A stretch of DNA of 37,418 nt, taken from the NCBI GenBank assembly GCA_964405405.1, contig CAYONT010000017.1, forward strand, positions 1 to 37,418, in the 5' to 3' direction. The position numbers and the translations under genes are program-made. Shown here in pieces: positions 21,593-30,860 of this stretch. This stretch comes from CAMCYM01 sp964405405. Lineage in GTDB: Bacteria > Bacteroidota > Bacteroidia > Flavobacteriales_D > Sanyastnellaceae. The notes under the pieces are model-generated. The model saw nothing but the letters and a program-made list of their open reading frames with translations, ran no database searches and was not told the origin of the DNA. Each line of letters begins with the position of its first letter. The first letter of the stretch is position 1.

Positions 21593-22638
21593 TTGCATCC
21601 GGGGACGAAGGTGGTCCCGAGGGAGAGGAACTGTTCGAGCACCACCGGCTGGTGGCGGACCGGGGGCAGGCGCCCCTGCGGGTGGACAAGTTCCTGAACA
21701 ACTTGGTGGCGCACATCTCCCGGACGAAGTTGCAGATATCAGCCCGCGCAGGGTACGTCCGGATCAATGGCATCCCGGTCAAACCCAACGCCCGGGTGAA
21801 GGCAGGGGACGTGGTGACCATCGAGTTGCCCCAACCGGTTCAGCACTTCGAGCTGGTTCCGGAGGAAATGGACCTGAACATCCTGTTCGAAGACGAGCAC
21901 CTCTTGGTCCTGGACAAGCCTGCGGGCTTGGTGGTGCACCCCGGCAACGGCAACTACACGGGAACCCTGGTCCATGGCGTGGCGTGGCATCTCCTGCATG
22001 CCGCCCCCGGGTTGAATTTGGCGGACCTGGGTGGGGGAGGGGAGGTGCCGCGTCCCGGTTTGATTCACCGTTTGGACAAGGACACAACCGGGGTCATGGT
22101 GCTAGGCAAAACCGAGCAAGCCATGACGGACCTCAGCCTGCAGTTTTTCGAGCGGACGGTCGAACGCAGGTACGTGGCGCTCGCGTGGGGCGACCTCGAG
22201 CGCGACGGCACGGTCACAGGGCACATCGGTCGAAGCCGGCGGGACCGGAAGCTCCAACAGGTCTTCCCAGACGGGGACGAGGGCAAGCACGCCGTGACCC
22301 ACTACCGGATCCTCGAGCGGCTGGGCCCTGTGACCTGGATCGAATGCAAGTTGGAAACGGGCCGAACCCACCAAATCAGGGTCCACCTCAAGCACATCGG
22401 TCATCCGCTCTTCGGCGACGCGGCCTACGGCGGTGCCACCGCGGTCAAAGGCACCCCCAGCGGCCGCTACACCGCCTTCCTCCAACGGTGCTTCGAACGC
22501 CTCCCTCGACAGGCCCTCCACGCCCGCTCCCTCGCCTTCCGCCACCCCGCCACCGGCGCGTGGCTGGCCTTCGAGTCCCCCCTCCCAGAGGACCTGACCG
22601 CCACCCTCGCCGCTTGGCGCGATTACCTGTCTACCTGA
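21577..22638 (+). CDS. rluD: RluA-family pseudouridine synthase (RluD-like)
   Basis: This enzyme isomerises uridines of 23S rRNA helix 69 if it is a true RluD. The 353-residue protein has an N-terminal S4 RNA-binding domain (about 34-85, PLRVDKFLNNL, GYVRINGIPVKP), the KPAGLVVHPG motif, and the catalytic motif HRLDKDT (164-170) with Asp167. It ends with RTHQIRVHLKHIGHPLFGD-type sequence. The ATG at 21577 gives a normal N terminus; an upstream in-frame alternative start lies deep in the preceding gene. It overlaps the T9SS cargo gene by 16 bp and ends before a bidirectional terminator. Family assignment is firm; the exact target within the RluA family is inferred. Confidence 0.93.
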   Translation: MDAELIASGDEGGPEGEELFEHHRLVADRGQAPLRVDKFLNNLVAHISRTKLQISARAGYVRINGIPVKPNARVKAGDVVTIELPQPVQHFELVPEEMDLNILFEDEHLLVLDKPAGLVVHPGNGNYTGTLVHGVAWHLLHAAPGLNLADLGGGGEVPRPGLIHRLDKDTTGVMVLGKTEQAMTDLSLQFFERTVERRYVALAWGDLERDGTVTGHIGRSRRDRKLQQVFPDGDEGKHAVTHYRILERLGPVTWIECKLETGRTHQIRVHLKHIGHPLFGDAAYGGATAVKGTPSGRYTAFLQRCFERLPRQALHARSLAFRHPATGAWLAFESPLPEDLTATLAAWRDYLST

Positions 22639-22672
22639 CGACGCGCCGACCCCAACCTATTTACTACCAAGG

Positions 22673-22704
22673 AAAAAGCCACCCCATCGCTGAAGTGGCT
22701 TTTT
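22673..22704. terminator. Bidirectional intrinsic terminator between rluD and porG-like gene
   Basis: AAAAAGCCAC (22673-22682) pairs with GTGGCTTTTT (22695-22704) in a perfect 10-bp stem with a 12-nt loop. The A and T runs at the stem ends allow termination on both strands. It serves the convergent rluD and porG-like genes. The remaining 84 bp before the next gene show nothing recognisable. Confidence 0.9.
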
Positions 22705-22788
22705 CTGAAAGGACCAGTTGTGTGCTTGTTCGGAGGCCTTAGCCACGTGCAACATACAAGGCTATTTTACACAAATGGTTGGTTTTTG

Positions 22789-23709
22789 TTAAAATCCATC
22801 CACAACCCGACCGCGAGTTTTCAACACCCGCGCAACGGTGATTTCGATGGTGCCATAACCATCGTTGGAATTCGGATTGCCGCGGTAGGTTCCCGCCTCG
22901 CTGAACTGGAAATTCGATACAGACAAGTTGGTGCCGAATTCTGCGTTCACCGCCTCCACCACATCCGGGTGGGCTTGTGAACTCAGTGCACGCGCCAGAG
23001 GATCCAATTGATCCGGGTTTGCGTAGACGCCGGAGATGTCGTCCAGGTAATCAGTGAACGTCGTCCGCCAGGTAGCTTCAATGCCCAACTTCCAGCGGTG
23101 TCCGAAGTCAAAGGCTGCGCGCACGCCCACGGGCAGGGCAACGATCAGCGAGCCGTAGCTTTCTACTTGGCCTTCCGTGCGCAGAGGCCGCAGGTCATGC
23201 CATTCCCCGCCCCATTGGTTGAGTGGGTCGTACAACACCCGCGCTTGGGGATTGTGCAACACCCCAGCTACCCCTGCGTACAGGGCCATCTCCAGTCCGA
23301 TGCGATGGCGCTGACGGGGCGTCTCCCGAACCACACGACCCTTGTCCAGGAACGTCCAATCTGCCCGCAGGCCGGTTTCAAACATCTGGTTCCGGAAGTG
23401 AAGGTTGCGGGCTCGCCGGGCAGGATCACCCGACTGTGCGTCATCTTGCCGGATCTGCACGAAGTTCAAATCGGCCTGCAAACTGATTCGATTGGCCACC
23501 TCCCACCGGACGAAGGTCCCAAGGGTCGGCGAAGACTGGGCGACTTGTACGTCCATCAGGAAAGGCCGCGGCTCTCCATTCCCCCCAATTTCTCCGATGT
23601 AGTTGGCAGCGCCTGCCCGAAAACCCAAATCAAATTGCTTTTGCGCGAGGCCACTGTAGGCCAAACAAAAAAGACCCAAAAAGGGGACCAGTTGCTTCAT
23701 GCGAATCAT
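22789..23709 (-). CDS. PorG-like (DUF6089-type) outer membrane protein
   Basis: A 306-residue exported protein with signal peptide (LVPFLGLFCLAYSGLAQ) and an N terminus of the DUF6089/PorG type (DLGFRAGAANYIGEIGG). It ends with alternating beta strands and YLDDISGVYANPDQL, a stretch typical of this family. PorG in Porphyromonas anchors the PorK-PorN periplasmic ring to the outer membrane. Orthology is likely but not certain because several DUF6089 paralogs usually exist. Two in-frame ATGs (23709, 23700) are possible. The upstream 95 bp to the ABC-F gene contain no ORF. Confidence 0.8.
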   Translation of the reverse strand: MIRMKQLVPFLGLFCLAYSGLAQKQFDLGFRAGAANYIGEIGGNGEPRPFLMDVQVAQSSPTLGTFVRWEVANRISLQADLNFVQIRQDDAQSGDPARRARNLHFRNQMFETGLRADWTFLDKGRVVRETPRQRHRIGLEMALYAGVAGVLHNPQARVLYDPLNQWGGEWHDLRPLRTEGQVESYGSLIVALPVGVRAAFDFGHRWKLGIEATWRTTFTDYLDDISGVYANPDQLDPLARALSSQAHPDVVEAVNAEFGTNLSVSNFQFSEAGTYRGNPNSNDGYGTIEITVARVLKTRGRVVDGF

Positions 23710-23804
23710 ACGGCCAATTTCGCATCAGGGTTGCGCGCAAATGGCCAGTAATTCTTCGGATCTCAACAACTTATCCCCAGCGTTTTTAACAACTTATGAA
23801 CCTC

Positions 23805-25802
23805 TCAAGCCTTGGATTGGGCTACCAACCAGGCGTCGAGTTGCTCCTGGGCTTGGCTCCAAGCCTCCATGGATTGTTGCAGTTTCCCCTCGACTTCCGC
23901 ATAATCGTAGGTGAGGCGCGTCACCCTGGTCCTGTCGTCTGGTGGTGCTGTGGCCAATAGGTTCGCCAGCTCGGCGAGCTGAACCTCGAGCGCAGCAATC
24001 CGCTCCTCGCATTGTCTTACTTGGTTCTGCAGGCGGCGCTGCTCTTTCTCCTGGGCTTTGCGTTCCGCCGCAGTGGGTGGTGCGGTTGCTACTGGAGCCG
24101 CCGCCGCCGCAGTTGTTGTGGGCGTCGGTATTTTCTGACCCTTGGCATCCCCTCCCACATGGGCGGGTTTGCCTGCTTCGTAGGCCCGGATGCTGGAAGC
24201 ATGTTTCTCGTGCAAGAACTGTTGGATGTCGCCGATATACTGCTTGAGGCCCCGCGGGGTGACTTCGTAGACGAGCTCAGTCATGCCGCTGAGGAAGTCC
24301 CGGTCGTGAGAGACCACGATCAAGGTACCGTCGTAGTTGCGCAGGGCCTCCTTGAGTACTTCCTTGGACCGAATGTCCAAGTGGTTCGTCGGTTCGTCCA
24401 GAATCAAAAGGTTGTAGGGGTGCAACAAAAGTTTGCACATGGCCAGCCGGGCTTTTTCTCCACCGCTGAGCACCTTGACTTTCTTGTCCACATCCTCACC
24501 CGAGAACAGGAAGGATCCGAGCAGGGCCCGCAGGTTGCGACGGATGTCGCCCACGGCTACTTCATCCAACGTCTCCAGTACCGTGAGGTCGCCATTCAGC
24601 TCTTCTGCTTGGTTCTGAGCATAATAACCGATGTCGACGTTGTGTCCGATGCTGAAGGTCCCCGCCGCTGACTCCAACCCCAGGATGATGCGGGTCAGCG
24701 TCGTCTTGCCAGCCCCGTTCTTTCCCACCAGCGCCACCTTTTGCTGCCGGGCCAGAATCCACTCCACATCGCGAAAAACTTGGAGATCGCCGAAGGATTT
24801 GGCCAAACCAGCCGCCTCCAACACCACTTTGCCCGACCGGGAAGCCGGCGGGAACCGGAACCGAATGGAAGCCTTGTCGGCTGCATCCACTTCGATGCGG
24901 TCCAGTTTGTCCAACTTCTTGATCAAGGACTGTGCAAAGGCCGCCTTGTTCTTCTTCGCCCGGAACTTGTTGATGAGTTCCTCGGTGTCCTCGATGTACT
25001 TCTGCTGGTTCTTGACGGCTTGCTCCTGGCGGATGCGTTCTTCCTCACGCCAAACCTGGTACGCAGTATACGAAGCCTTGTAGTCGAACAACTTGTTCGC
25101 CGTGATCTCGATGGTGCGGGTGGTCAAAGCATCGAGGAAGGCTCGGTCGTGGGAGATGAGGATGATGGCACTCGGGCTCTGCAACAGGAAGTTCTCCAGC
25201 CACTGAATGCTCTCGATGTCGAGGTGGTTCGTGGGCTCGTCCAGCAACAACAGGTCGGGGTTCTGGAGCAGCAACTTCGCGAGCTCCACGCGCATTTTCC
25301 ATCCCCCGCTGAATTCGTGCATCCGCCGGTTCATGTCCTCTGCCTCGAACCCAAGTCCCTGTAGAATGCGCTGCACCTGTTCCTCCATCGTCGACCCGCC
25401 CAACAGGTCTAGCCGCTCGTTCGCCTCGGTCAACTCATCGATGAGCCGGGCATAAGCCACCGACTCGTAGTCCGAACGTCGTCCCAGCTCCTCCGAAATC
25501 TCCATCACCCTGGCTTCGAGACCGTGCAGTTCCGCAAAGGCGCTCGAGGCCTCCTCCAGGATGGTGCGGTTTTCGTTGTGCTCCATCTCCTGGGGCAGGT
25601 AACCGATGCGGTAATCCTTGGGGGTGCTCACGCTTCCCTCGCTGGGCTTCTGGTGCCCCGAGATGATGCGCAACAACGTGGACTTACCGGCCCCGTTGCG
25701 CCCCACCAACCCAAGACGTTCCCGCTTGCCCACAAACAGGTCCAGTTGTTCAAACAAGGTGCGTTGGCCCAAGTGAACGGCCAACTGTGAGATGTTCAGC
25801 AT
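23805..25802 (-). CDS. ABC-F family ATP-binding cassette protein (Uup-like)
   Basis: A 665-residue soluble protein with two ABC ATPase domains and no membrane segment. Domain 1 has Walker A GRNGAGKST (34-42), signature FSGGWKMR and Walker B LLLLDEPTNHLD. A charged linker follows (QKYIEDTEELINKFRAKK). Domain 2 has GKNGAGKTT, LSGGEKARLAM and LLILDEPTNHLD. The C terminus has an Ala/Thr-rich stretch and a coiled coil (EKEQRRLQNQVRQCEERI), as in Uup/Ydif-type members. ABC-F proteins act on the ribosome (translation factors or resistance proteins); the C-terminal coiled coil favours a Uup-like housekeeping member. A GACCTTTGC box at 25826-25818 may be its promoter. Confidence 0.92.
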   Translation of the reverse strand: MLNISQLAVHLGQRTLFEQLDLFVGKRERLGLVGRNGAGKSTLLRIISGHQKPSEGSVSTPKDYRIGYLPQEMEHNENRTILEEASSAFAELHGLEARVMEISEELGRRSDYESVAYARLIDELTEANERLDLLGGSTMEEQVQRILQGLGFEAEDMNRRMHEFSGGWKMRVELAKLLLQNPDLLLLDEPTNHLDIESIQWLENFLLQSPSAIILISHDRAFLDALTTRTIEITANKLFDYKASYTAYQVWREEERIRQEQAVKNQQKYIEDTEELINKFRAKKNKAAFAQSLIKKLDKLDRIEVDAADKASIRFRFPPASRSGKVVLEAAGLAKSFGDLQVFRDVEWILARQQKVALVGKNGAGKTTLTRIILGLESAAGTFSIGHNVDIGYYAQNQAEELNGDLTVLETLDEVAVGDIRRNLRALLGSFLFSGEDVDKKVKVLSGGEKARLAMCKLLLHPYNLLILDEPTNHLDIRSKEVLKEALRNYDGTLIVVSHDRDFLSGMTELVYEVTPRGLKQYIGDIQQFLHEKHASSIRAYEAGKPAHVGGDAKGQKIPTPTTTAAAAAPVATAPPTAAERKAQEKEQRRLQNQVRQCEERIAALEVQLAELANLLATAPPDDRTRVTRLTYDYAEVEGKLQQSMEAWSQAQEQLDAWLVAQSKA

Positions 25803-25845
25803 TACAAAAAATCGGCTGCAAAGGTCGCTCAGAATGCGACATAAA

Positions 25846-25873
25846 AAAAGGGAAACCCAGCGGCTTCCCTTTT
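25846..25873 (-). terminator. Intrinsic terminator of the gldKLMN operon
   Basis: AAAAGGGAA (25846-25854) pairs with TTCCCTTTT (25865-25873) in a 9-bp stem with a 10-nt loop. On the minus strand it is followed by a T-run (complement of the A-run from 25843). It lies 24 bp past the gldN stop and closes the operon before the ABC-F gene. Confidence 0.88.
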
Positions 25874-25896
25874 CTCAGGCATTTCCAGTCTGGCAA

Positions 25897-26763
25897 TCAG
25901 TAATGCCACAAATCGTGTTCCAATTCAAACAGCTCGTTCTTGATGCGTTGGCTCTCTGCCAATGCATCCATTCCACGGGCGTAGCTCTGAATCTTCCGGT
26001 CATAAACGTTCGACTCTTTGATCACAAAGCTGCTGAAGAATCGCTTCTGGAAAATGTCCTCGAAAGTGCGGCGCTGTGCATCGTTGTAGATGTTGAACAC
26101 CTCAGCATTTGCAAAAACGTAGCGACACTCTGGATAGTAAAGCCAGAACAAGGTTTGGAATCCAGTGCTTTCACCATCATCGTCGAAGCGCTCCACTTGG
26201 GGTGCAATGCCGATGATTCGAACATATCGCTCGCTTCGTTGACGGTCATAAATCCAATCCTCCTTGATGAGGTAGCGCACAATCGACTGGGATTCGATTT
26301 GGGTACGCACCGGCATGTCACCAATCTTTTCACTCGAATTCAGGTCAAACTGCGACACCATCACCGTAGGATTCAACAAGGAATCCACTTGGCTCGGGGA
26401 GAAAGGATATCGAAACTCATCGTCATCGCCCGTGGGGCCGGTTCCGTAAGCCACCAATGAACCCTCCACCAGCAGGGCATGCTTGATGACATCAAACAAG
26501 CTCTTGCGGTCTTGGATGGGGCTCAAGGGGTAGTAGAACTGGTGGTTGAGCTTTTCCCGCAAATCCATTTGTTGCCAAATCCGCTTCGTGTACATCAAGT
26601 CCGCTTCCCGGAGGGGCGGATAGGGGATGACACGCTTGGTGATGTTGGTTTCTTTCACGTACGCACCATCGAGTACGTTTGACTCCTGGGCGTTCAAGAA
26701 TCCGACACAGGCCACGATCCATGCCAGTGCCAGGAGATTGCGGGAAATGCGGGTGATGTTCAT
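25897..26763 (-). CDS. gldN: Gliding motility/T9SS protein GldN (PorN)
   Basis: GldN forms, with GldK, the large periplasmic ring of the T9SS below the outer membrane. The 288-residue protein has a signal peptide (ISRNLLALAWIVACVGFLNAQ) and family-like stretches YTKRIWQQMDLREKLNHQF, YYPLSPIQDRKSLFDVI, LIKEDWIYDRQRSERYVRI and LFWLYYPECRYVFANAEVFN. It is the last gene of gldK-L-M-N, starts 11 bp after the gldM stop, and is followed by a terminator. Confidence 0.96.
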   Translation of the reverse strand: MNITRISRNLLALAWIVACVGFLNAQESNVLDGAYVKETNITKRVIPYPPLREADLMYTKRIWQQMDLREKLNHQFYYPLSPIQDRKSLFDVIKHALLVEGSLVAYGTGPTGDDDEFRYPFSPSQVDSLLNPTVMVSQFDLNSSEKIGDMPVRTQIESQSIVRYLIKEDWIYDRQRSERYVRIIGIAPQVERFDDDGESTGFQTLFWLYYPECRYVFANAEVFNIYNDAQRRTFEDIFQKRFFSSFVIKESNVYDRKIQSYARGMDALAESQRIKNELFELEHDLWHY

Positions 26764-26774
26764 GGCGTTCGAGA

Positions 26775-28493
26775 TTAGCTCACTTTGAGTTTAATGGGGG
26801 CCAATTGGCGCTCAGAGCCATCGGGCATCTTCACAGTGATTTCATCGATGTAAATCGTGCTTCCGCGAGATGCTCGTTCCAACATGGCTTTTTGATCACT
26901 CGTCAAGGCATTGCTGCTGGACTTGTTTTCTACCAAATTGCCTTCACGAGACAAGGAAATGTTGAAGCTTTTCACCAATACTTGGAGGTCGAAGTCGAAG
27001 CCTTCCATTCGGGCGCTCACCCCCGGGGCTCCCAACAAGGTTGCCTTGTCGATGGTGCGGTCCGATGGCGTTTTGCCAGCGAAAACAGGCACCGGATCGG
27101 GAATCCGCTTCACCCGGAACGGCTTGGCGGGCATGGACTTCTTGGAGCCGTCAGGCAACGTGGCAGTTACCGTGATGTCGCACGTGGCAGCATTTCCTGG
27201 ACGGACGATGAAGGTACCATCGGGCTGCTTCTCCAACCGGTGGTCTCCACTGACGGTAGCCGTGATTTTGTCAGAAGGCACGCCTGGAACCGAAATCTCC
27301 ACAGGGTTGGGGAGACCGCGGTAGAACACGTTCATCTTGGTCGGAGAAACCACCAATGCAGGTTCTGCAATCGTGAAGGTCGGGGTGGTGAAGTAATAAG
27401 GTTCCACGGAGCCATCTGGCCCCTGGAAGTTGATTACCCCACGGTAGGCGGTTTCCCCCAAGGCCATGCCGGACGTCGACAAGCGCAACTTGCCCAATTT
27501 GTCACTTCCAATGGGCAGCGGACGCAATCCACTGGTGTTGGGTTTCGATTGATCGTCTGGCTCGACCTTCCGGCTGTTGTCCACGTAAATCGAAGGGGGG
27601 TTCGTACGGTCAAAAGCAGCCAACAACACATCCGCCCGGATGCTATCTCCTCGGAGGATGTAGCTAGATTGAGGTACAACCAATGGCATCAACGCTGTGA
27701 ACTTGTAGCTCTTGGCATCCACGCCACCCAACAACCAGTCGGTGATGTCGTCTTGAACGTCTTGAACGTCCAATGCAATCTTGGTCAACAACGGCATCAC
27801 AGCGGCCAAGGGCACGTCATAGAAATTCGCTGCCTCCCACGTGACCTCCACACCATTTTCTATCTCATTGGGGAACTTGAAGGCTTCGTCCAACTGGTTT
27901 TTCAGGTGGTCTGGTAGCACGCGCTCGTTGCCTTCGCTGTCCTTGAATTGAATGGACTTCAAGTAATCCCGATAGGCCTCTAACCGCTTGCGCAATTCAT
28001 GGGCCGACCATTCATCCTCCTTGGGCTTCTGGGGCTCAGAGCCGATGAGGAAGGTGGTCAGGGCTTGGTACTCATCCTTCTTTTCAATGTGCACCAGGTT
28101 CAAGGTGGTGTCGCGACCTGCTGCATCCTTGCCGATGTACTTGCTGAAACCTGAGCCCTCTTGTTCGAGGTAGTCACCGTTGGATGCAGACATGGAGCGG
28201 GCCTTCAGCTGGAGCACATAAGACACCAATTCTTCAGCCCGGGACTTGACCTCCTTTGCTTGGTTGTAGAATGGACCGACCTTCTCCTTGTTTTGCTCGT
28301 ACTTCATTTCCAGTTCGCTGAAGGTCTCCAGGGCGATGCCTCCCATGGTTTCCTGCGTCTTGCGCAAACTGTTCTCAACCTTCACAAATCCATTGAGTAC
28401 CTCTTTGGAGATGTTCAAGGCGAGCAGGGCCGTCAGAACGAGATACATCATCCCGATCATCTTCTGCCTGGGTGTTTCTTTGCCTCCTGCCAT
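26775..28493 (-). CDS. gldM: Gliding motility/T9SS motor protein GldM (PorM)
   Basis: GldM spans the periplasm as a dimer and, with GldL, makes the proton-driven motor that powers secretion and gliding. The 572-residue protein starts MAGGKETPRQKMIGMMYLVL with a single membrane segment (about 12-33). It then has a helical periplasmic D1 region (NGFVKVENSLRKTQE) and the later beta domains, ending in SERQLAPIKLKVS. Length and organisation match the family. gldL is 35 bp upstream and gldN 11 bp downstream. Confidence 0.97.
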   Translation of the reverse strand: MAGGKETPRQKMIGMMYLVLTALLALNISKEVLNGFVKVENSLRKTQETMGGIALETFSELEMKYEQNKEKVGPFYNQAKEVKSRAEELVSYVLQLKARSMSASNGDYLEQEGSGFSKYIGKDAAGRDTTLNLVHIEKKDEYQALTTFLIGSEPQKPKEDEWSAHELRKRLEAYRDYLKSIQFKDSEGNERVLPDHLKNQLDEAFKFPNEIENGVEVTWEAANFYDVPLAAVMPLLTKIALDVQDVQDDITDWLLGGVDAKSYKFTALMPLVVPQSSYILRGDSIRADVLLAAFDRTNPPSIYVDNSRKVEPDDQSKPNTSGLRPLPIGSDKLGKLRLSTSGMALGETAYRGVINFQGPDGSVEPYYFTTPTFTIAEPALVVSPTKMNVFYRGLPNPVEISVPGVPSDKITATVSGDHRLEKQPDGTFIVRPGNAATCDITVTATLPDGSKKSMPAKPFRVKRIPDPVPVFAGKTPSDRTIDKATLLGAPGVSARMEGFDFDLQVLVKSFNISLSREGNLVENKSSSNALTSDQKAMLERASRGSTIYIDEITVKMPDGSERQLAPIKLKVS

Positions 28494-28528
28494 CGTTTCC
28501 GAATTCTATGGGACGTGGTGGCTTCAGA

Positions 28529-29302
28529 TCAACCGCGGTTGCCCATGGCCTGCAGCATGTTCGCGTAGACCGTGTTCAACGAAGAAAGGTTCTTAGAAAG
28601 CTCAGCAATGTTCTGCTTGTAGAGCTTGGTGTCTTCTACTGAATCGCTCAAGTTTTTCACCAACTCACCCATACCAGCATAGAGGGCGCTGTTCGCTTCG
28701 AGCTGACGCAATTGGGCACTGTACATTTCGTTCAGGGCGCTCAGGTTGTCCGTCATCTTCTGCATGTGGGTGCCGATGGTGTCACCCATCTGGGCAGAAC
28801 CAACCAACCCCGTCAAGGAAGCACTCACTTGGGCGTAGGTCTCGGTCAGTTGGTTCACCCGGTTGGAAGCCTGGGTCAAGGATTCGCTGTAATCGATGGT
28901 GGCAGCAGATGCATCAGCCACCTTTCCCATCTTGGCCGCTTGGTCTCCCAAATGGCGCATTCCGTCGCCAAGACGCTCCAGCAATTCGGGCTCAATTTTC
29001 GCATCCTTCAGCATGTCATCCAGTTGCTCGCTGATGCTGCCCTGCTTTTTCTTGGGAGGTTGGATTCCGGAAGCACCACTGGCCAATTCGGGGTAAACCA
29101 AGGTCCAATCTGGCTCTTCGTGCGGCTTTTCAAAGGCTGAGAAGGCAAAAATCAACGCTTCGGTCCCCAAGCCGAGGATGAGCATCTCCGAGGCCCCTTC
29201 CCAGTGTTGAATCTTGAACAATGCACCCACGATAACCACCGATGCACCCAAACCGTACATCTTGGCCATCAAGTTTTTCCAGCCCTTGCTTCCTGGTTTC
29301 AT
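28529..29302 (-). CDS. gldL: Gliding motility/T9SS motor protein GldL (PorL)
   Basis: GldL is the inner-membrane pentamer of the T9SS motor. The 257-residue protein has two N-terminal membrane segments (about 12-30, KMYGLGASVVIVGALFKI; and about 38-55, EMLILGLGTEALIFAFSA). A Glu within the second segment (LGTEAL) is the residue known to matter for proton use. The segments are followed by a long cytoplasmic helical region rich in Ala, Asn and Gln (YSESLTQASNRVNQLTETYA). gldK ends 111 bp upstream, a gap in which I see no gene. Confidence 0.96.
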   Translation of the reverse strand: MKPGSKGWKNLMAKMYGLGASVVIVGALFKIQHWEGASEMLILGLGTEALIFAFSAFEKPHEEPDWTLVYPELASGASGIQPPKKKQGSISEQLDDMLKDAKIEPELLERLGDGMRHLGDQAAKMGKVADASAATIDYSESLTQASNRVNQLTETYAQVSASLTGLVGSAQMGDTIGTHMQKMTDNLSALNEMYSAQLRQLEANSALYAGMGELVKNLSDSVEDTKLYKQNIAELSKNLSSLNTVYANMLQAMGNRG

Positions 29303-29413
29303 AACGATTATGCTTTTGGTTTCAATTTCGAATCAGACCGCTGTCATGCGGAGGAGAGAAGAGGCGTTTGCCCCCTTTGGAGGTGTCTTCAATCGAGGGA
29401 GGAGTGACCGAGA

Positions 29414-30778
29414 TCAGTTCCAGTCATCGGGATCCCCGGTCTTGCCCCGTCCGAGGTAGGACATGACGCTGCGGAATCCGATGTAGCTCTTAGCGGTATC
29501 GCGGTACTCATAGGTACGGGTACCGGTCTGGCAGTAATAGCCGATGTCCTTCCAGGATCCGCCACGAATGACTTGGCGGTGCAGGGATGGCGCGTCATCC
29601 ACCGTAGCGTGGTAGACGTATTCCGGACTCATATCGTGGGAGAACTCATAGACCGTTTCGTCGAAAGACGTGTTGGTCCATTCTGCAACGTTGCCGGCCA
29701 TGTTGTAAAGTCCATAGTCGTTGGGGATGTAGCTCTCCACGGGAACCGTGTAGCTTCCGCCGTCCTCGACATAGTCACCACGCATGGGCTTGAAGTTGGC
29801 CAGCGGACAACCTTCCCGGTTCCTCATGTAGGGACCTCCCCAAGGGTAGGGGCTCAAATCCAATCCACCTCGTGCAGCGAACTCCCACTCGGCTTCCGAG
29901 GGCAGGCGGAACTTTTGGATGAAGGTCTCGCCCTGACTTGTGCGCCATTCGTTCATGATTTGGGTGCGCCACGCATTGAAGGCCTTTGCTTGGCTCCAAG
30001 TCACGCCCACGACTGGATAGTCATCATAAGCCGGGTGCCAGAAGTACGCTTCTGTATTGGGCTCATTGTACCCGTAAGTGAAGTCGCGCACCCACACCAA
30101 GGTGTCTGGGTAGACGTTGATGGTCTCCTCGATAACGAACTGCGAGCGGTCGCTGTGTCCTTTGATGGAGTGCAGCTGGTTGAGGCTGTTCAATTCTCCG
30201 TACTCTTCGTCCCGTTCTGTGGTTGCAGCGGCATCGAAGTTGATCCACCAGTAGCGGTAGTTCAACTTCCGCGTATCCACCTCCATGCGGTTGTAGAAAC
30301 GGTCTGAACCTTGTAGGAAGTACTCGTCATACAACAGGTCAAAAACATCCTCGTTTTCCCAATCGATTTCGGTCTCCCAGTTCAGGATGTAACCCTTGTC
30401 GATGAACCGGTCCAGTTCCCGACCACTGGCATCCTCCGCAATGTAGAACGCCTCCTGATCATCCTCTGCAAGGGTATTCCGGAACAACGAATCCCGAACG
30501 TAGTAAACGAATTGACGGTACTCGTTGTTGGATATCTCGTGGATGTCAATGTAGAAGGCAGGGATGGTCACCGTCTTCGAACGGGTGGTCATGGCGAAAG
30601 GAACATCCTGGTCGCTGGGCCCCATCGTGTAGGATCCCAAGTGGATGTAATTCATCCCGTATGGATTCACGTCCACCCATTGTTCCCGTGGGTAAACACC
30701 AACTAGCTCCCCCTGGGGGCCGCTGTAGCAGCCCGTCAAGGCGACCGCTGCTACCAGAATCAAAAGGATGTTTTTCAT
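29414..30778 (-). CDS. gldK: Gliding motility/T9SS lipoprotein GldK (PorK)
   Basis: GldK is the outer-membrane-linked lipoprotein of the T9SS ring, with a formylglycine-generating-enzyme (FGE/SUMF1) fold but not known to act as an enzyme. The ATG at 30778 gives 454 residues. The lipoprotein signal is MKNILLILVAAVALTGC (Cys17). The FGE-like domain shows GSYTMGPSD, YIDIHEISNNEYRQFV, VGVTWSQAKAFNAWR, RLPSEAEWEFAARGG, YNMAGNVAEWTN and RGGSWKD. The upstream extension seen with a non-ATG start at 30859 was rejected because it lacks a signal peptide. Confidence 0.96.
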   Translation of the reverse strand: MKNILLILVAAVALTGCYSGPQGELVGVYPREQWVDVNPYGMNYIHLGSYTMGPSDQDVPFAMTTRSKTVTIPAFYIDIHEISNNEYRQFVYYVRDSLFRNTLAEDDQEAFYIAEDASGRELDRFIDKGYILNWETEIDWENEDVFDLLYDEYFLQGSDRFYNRMEVDTRKLNYRYWWINFDAAATTERDEEYGELNSLNQLHSIKGHSDRSQFVIEETINVYPDTLVWVRDFTYGYNEPNTEAYFWHPAYDDYPVVGVTWSQAKAFNAWRTQIMNEWRTSQGETFIQKFRLPSEAEWEFAARGGLDLSPYPWGGPYMRNREGCPLANFKPMRGDYVEDGGSYTVPVESYIPNDYGLYNMAGNVAEWTNTSFDETVYEFSHDMSPEYVYHATVDDAPSLHRQVIRGGSWKDIGYYCQTGTRTYEYRDTAKSYIGFRSVMSYLGRGKTGDPDDWN

Positions 30779-30860
30779 GGGGTCTGGCAAGGAATGTTCT
30801 GCAGATTCTACGAATTCAAACGTCAAATGGTTCCTTCTTCGTGTGCGCGGCGGCAACAAC

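Noticed and set aside
23765..23790. DnaA-box-like TTATCCCCA and repeated AACAACTTATG, hinting at an origin
   Set aside because: There is a single imperfect box, no cluster, no AT-rich unwinding region and no dnaA/dnaN nearby.
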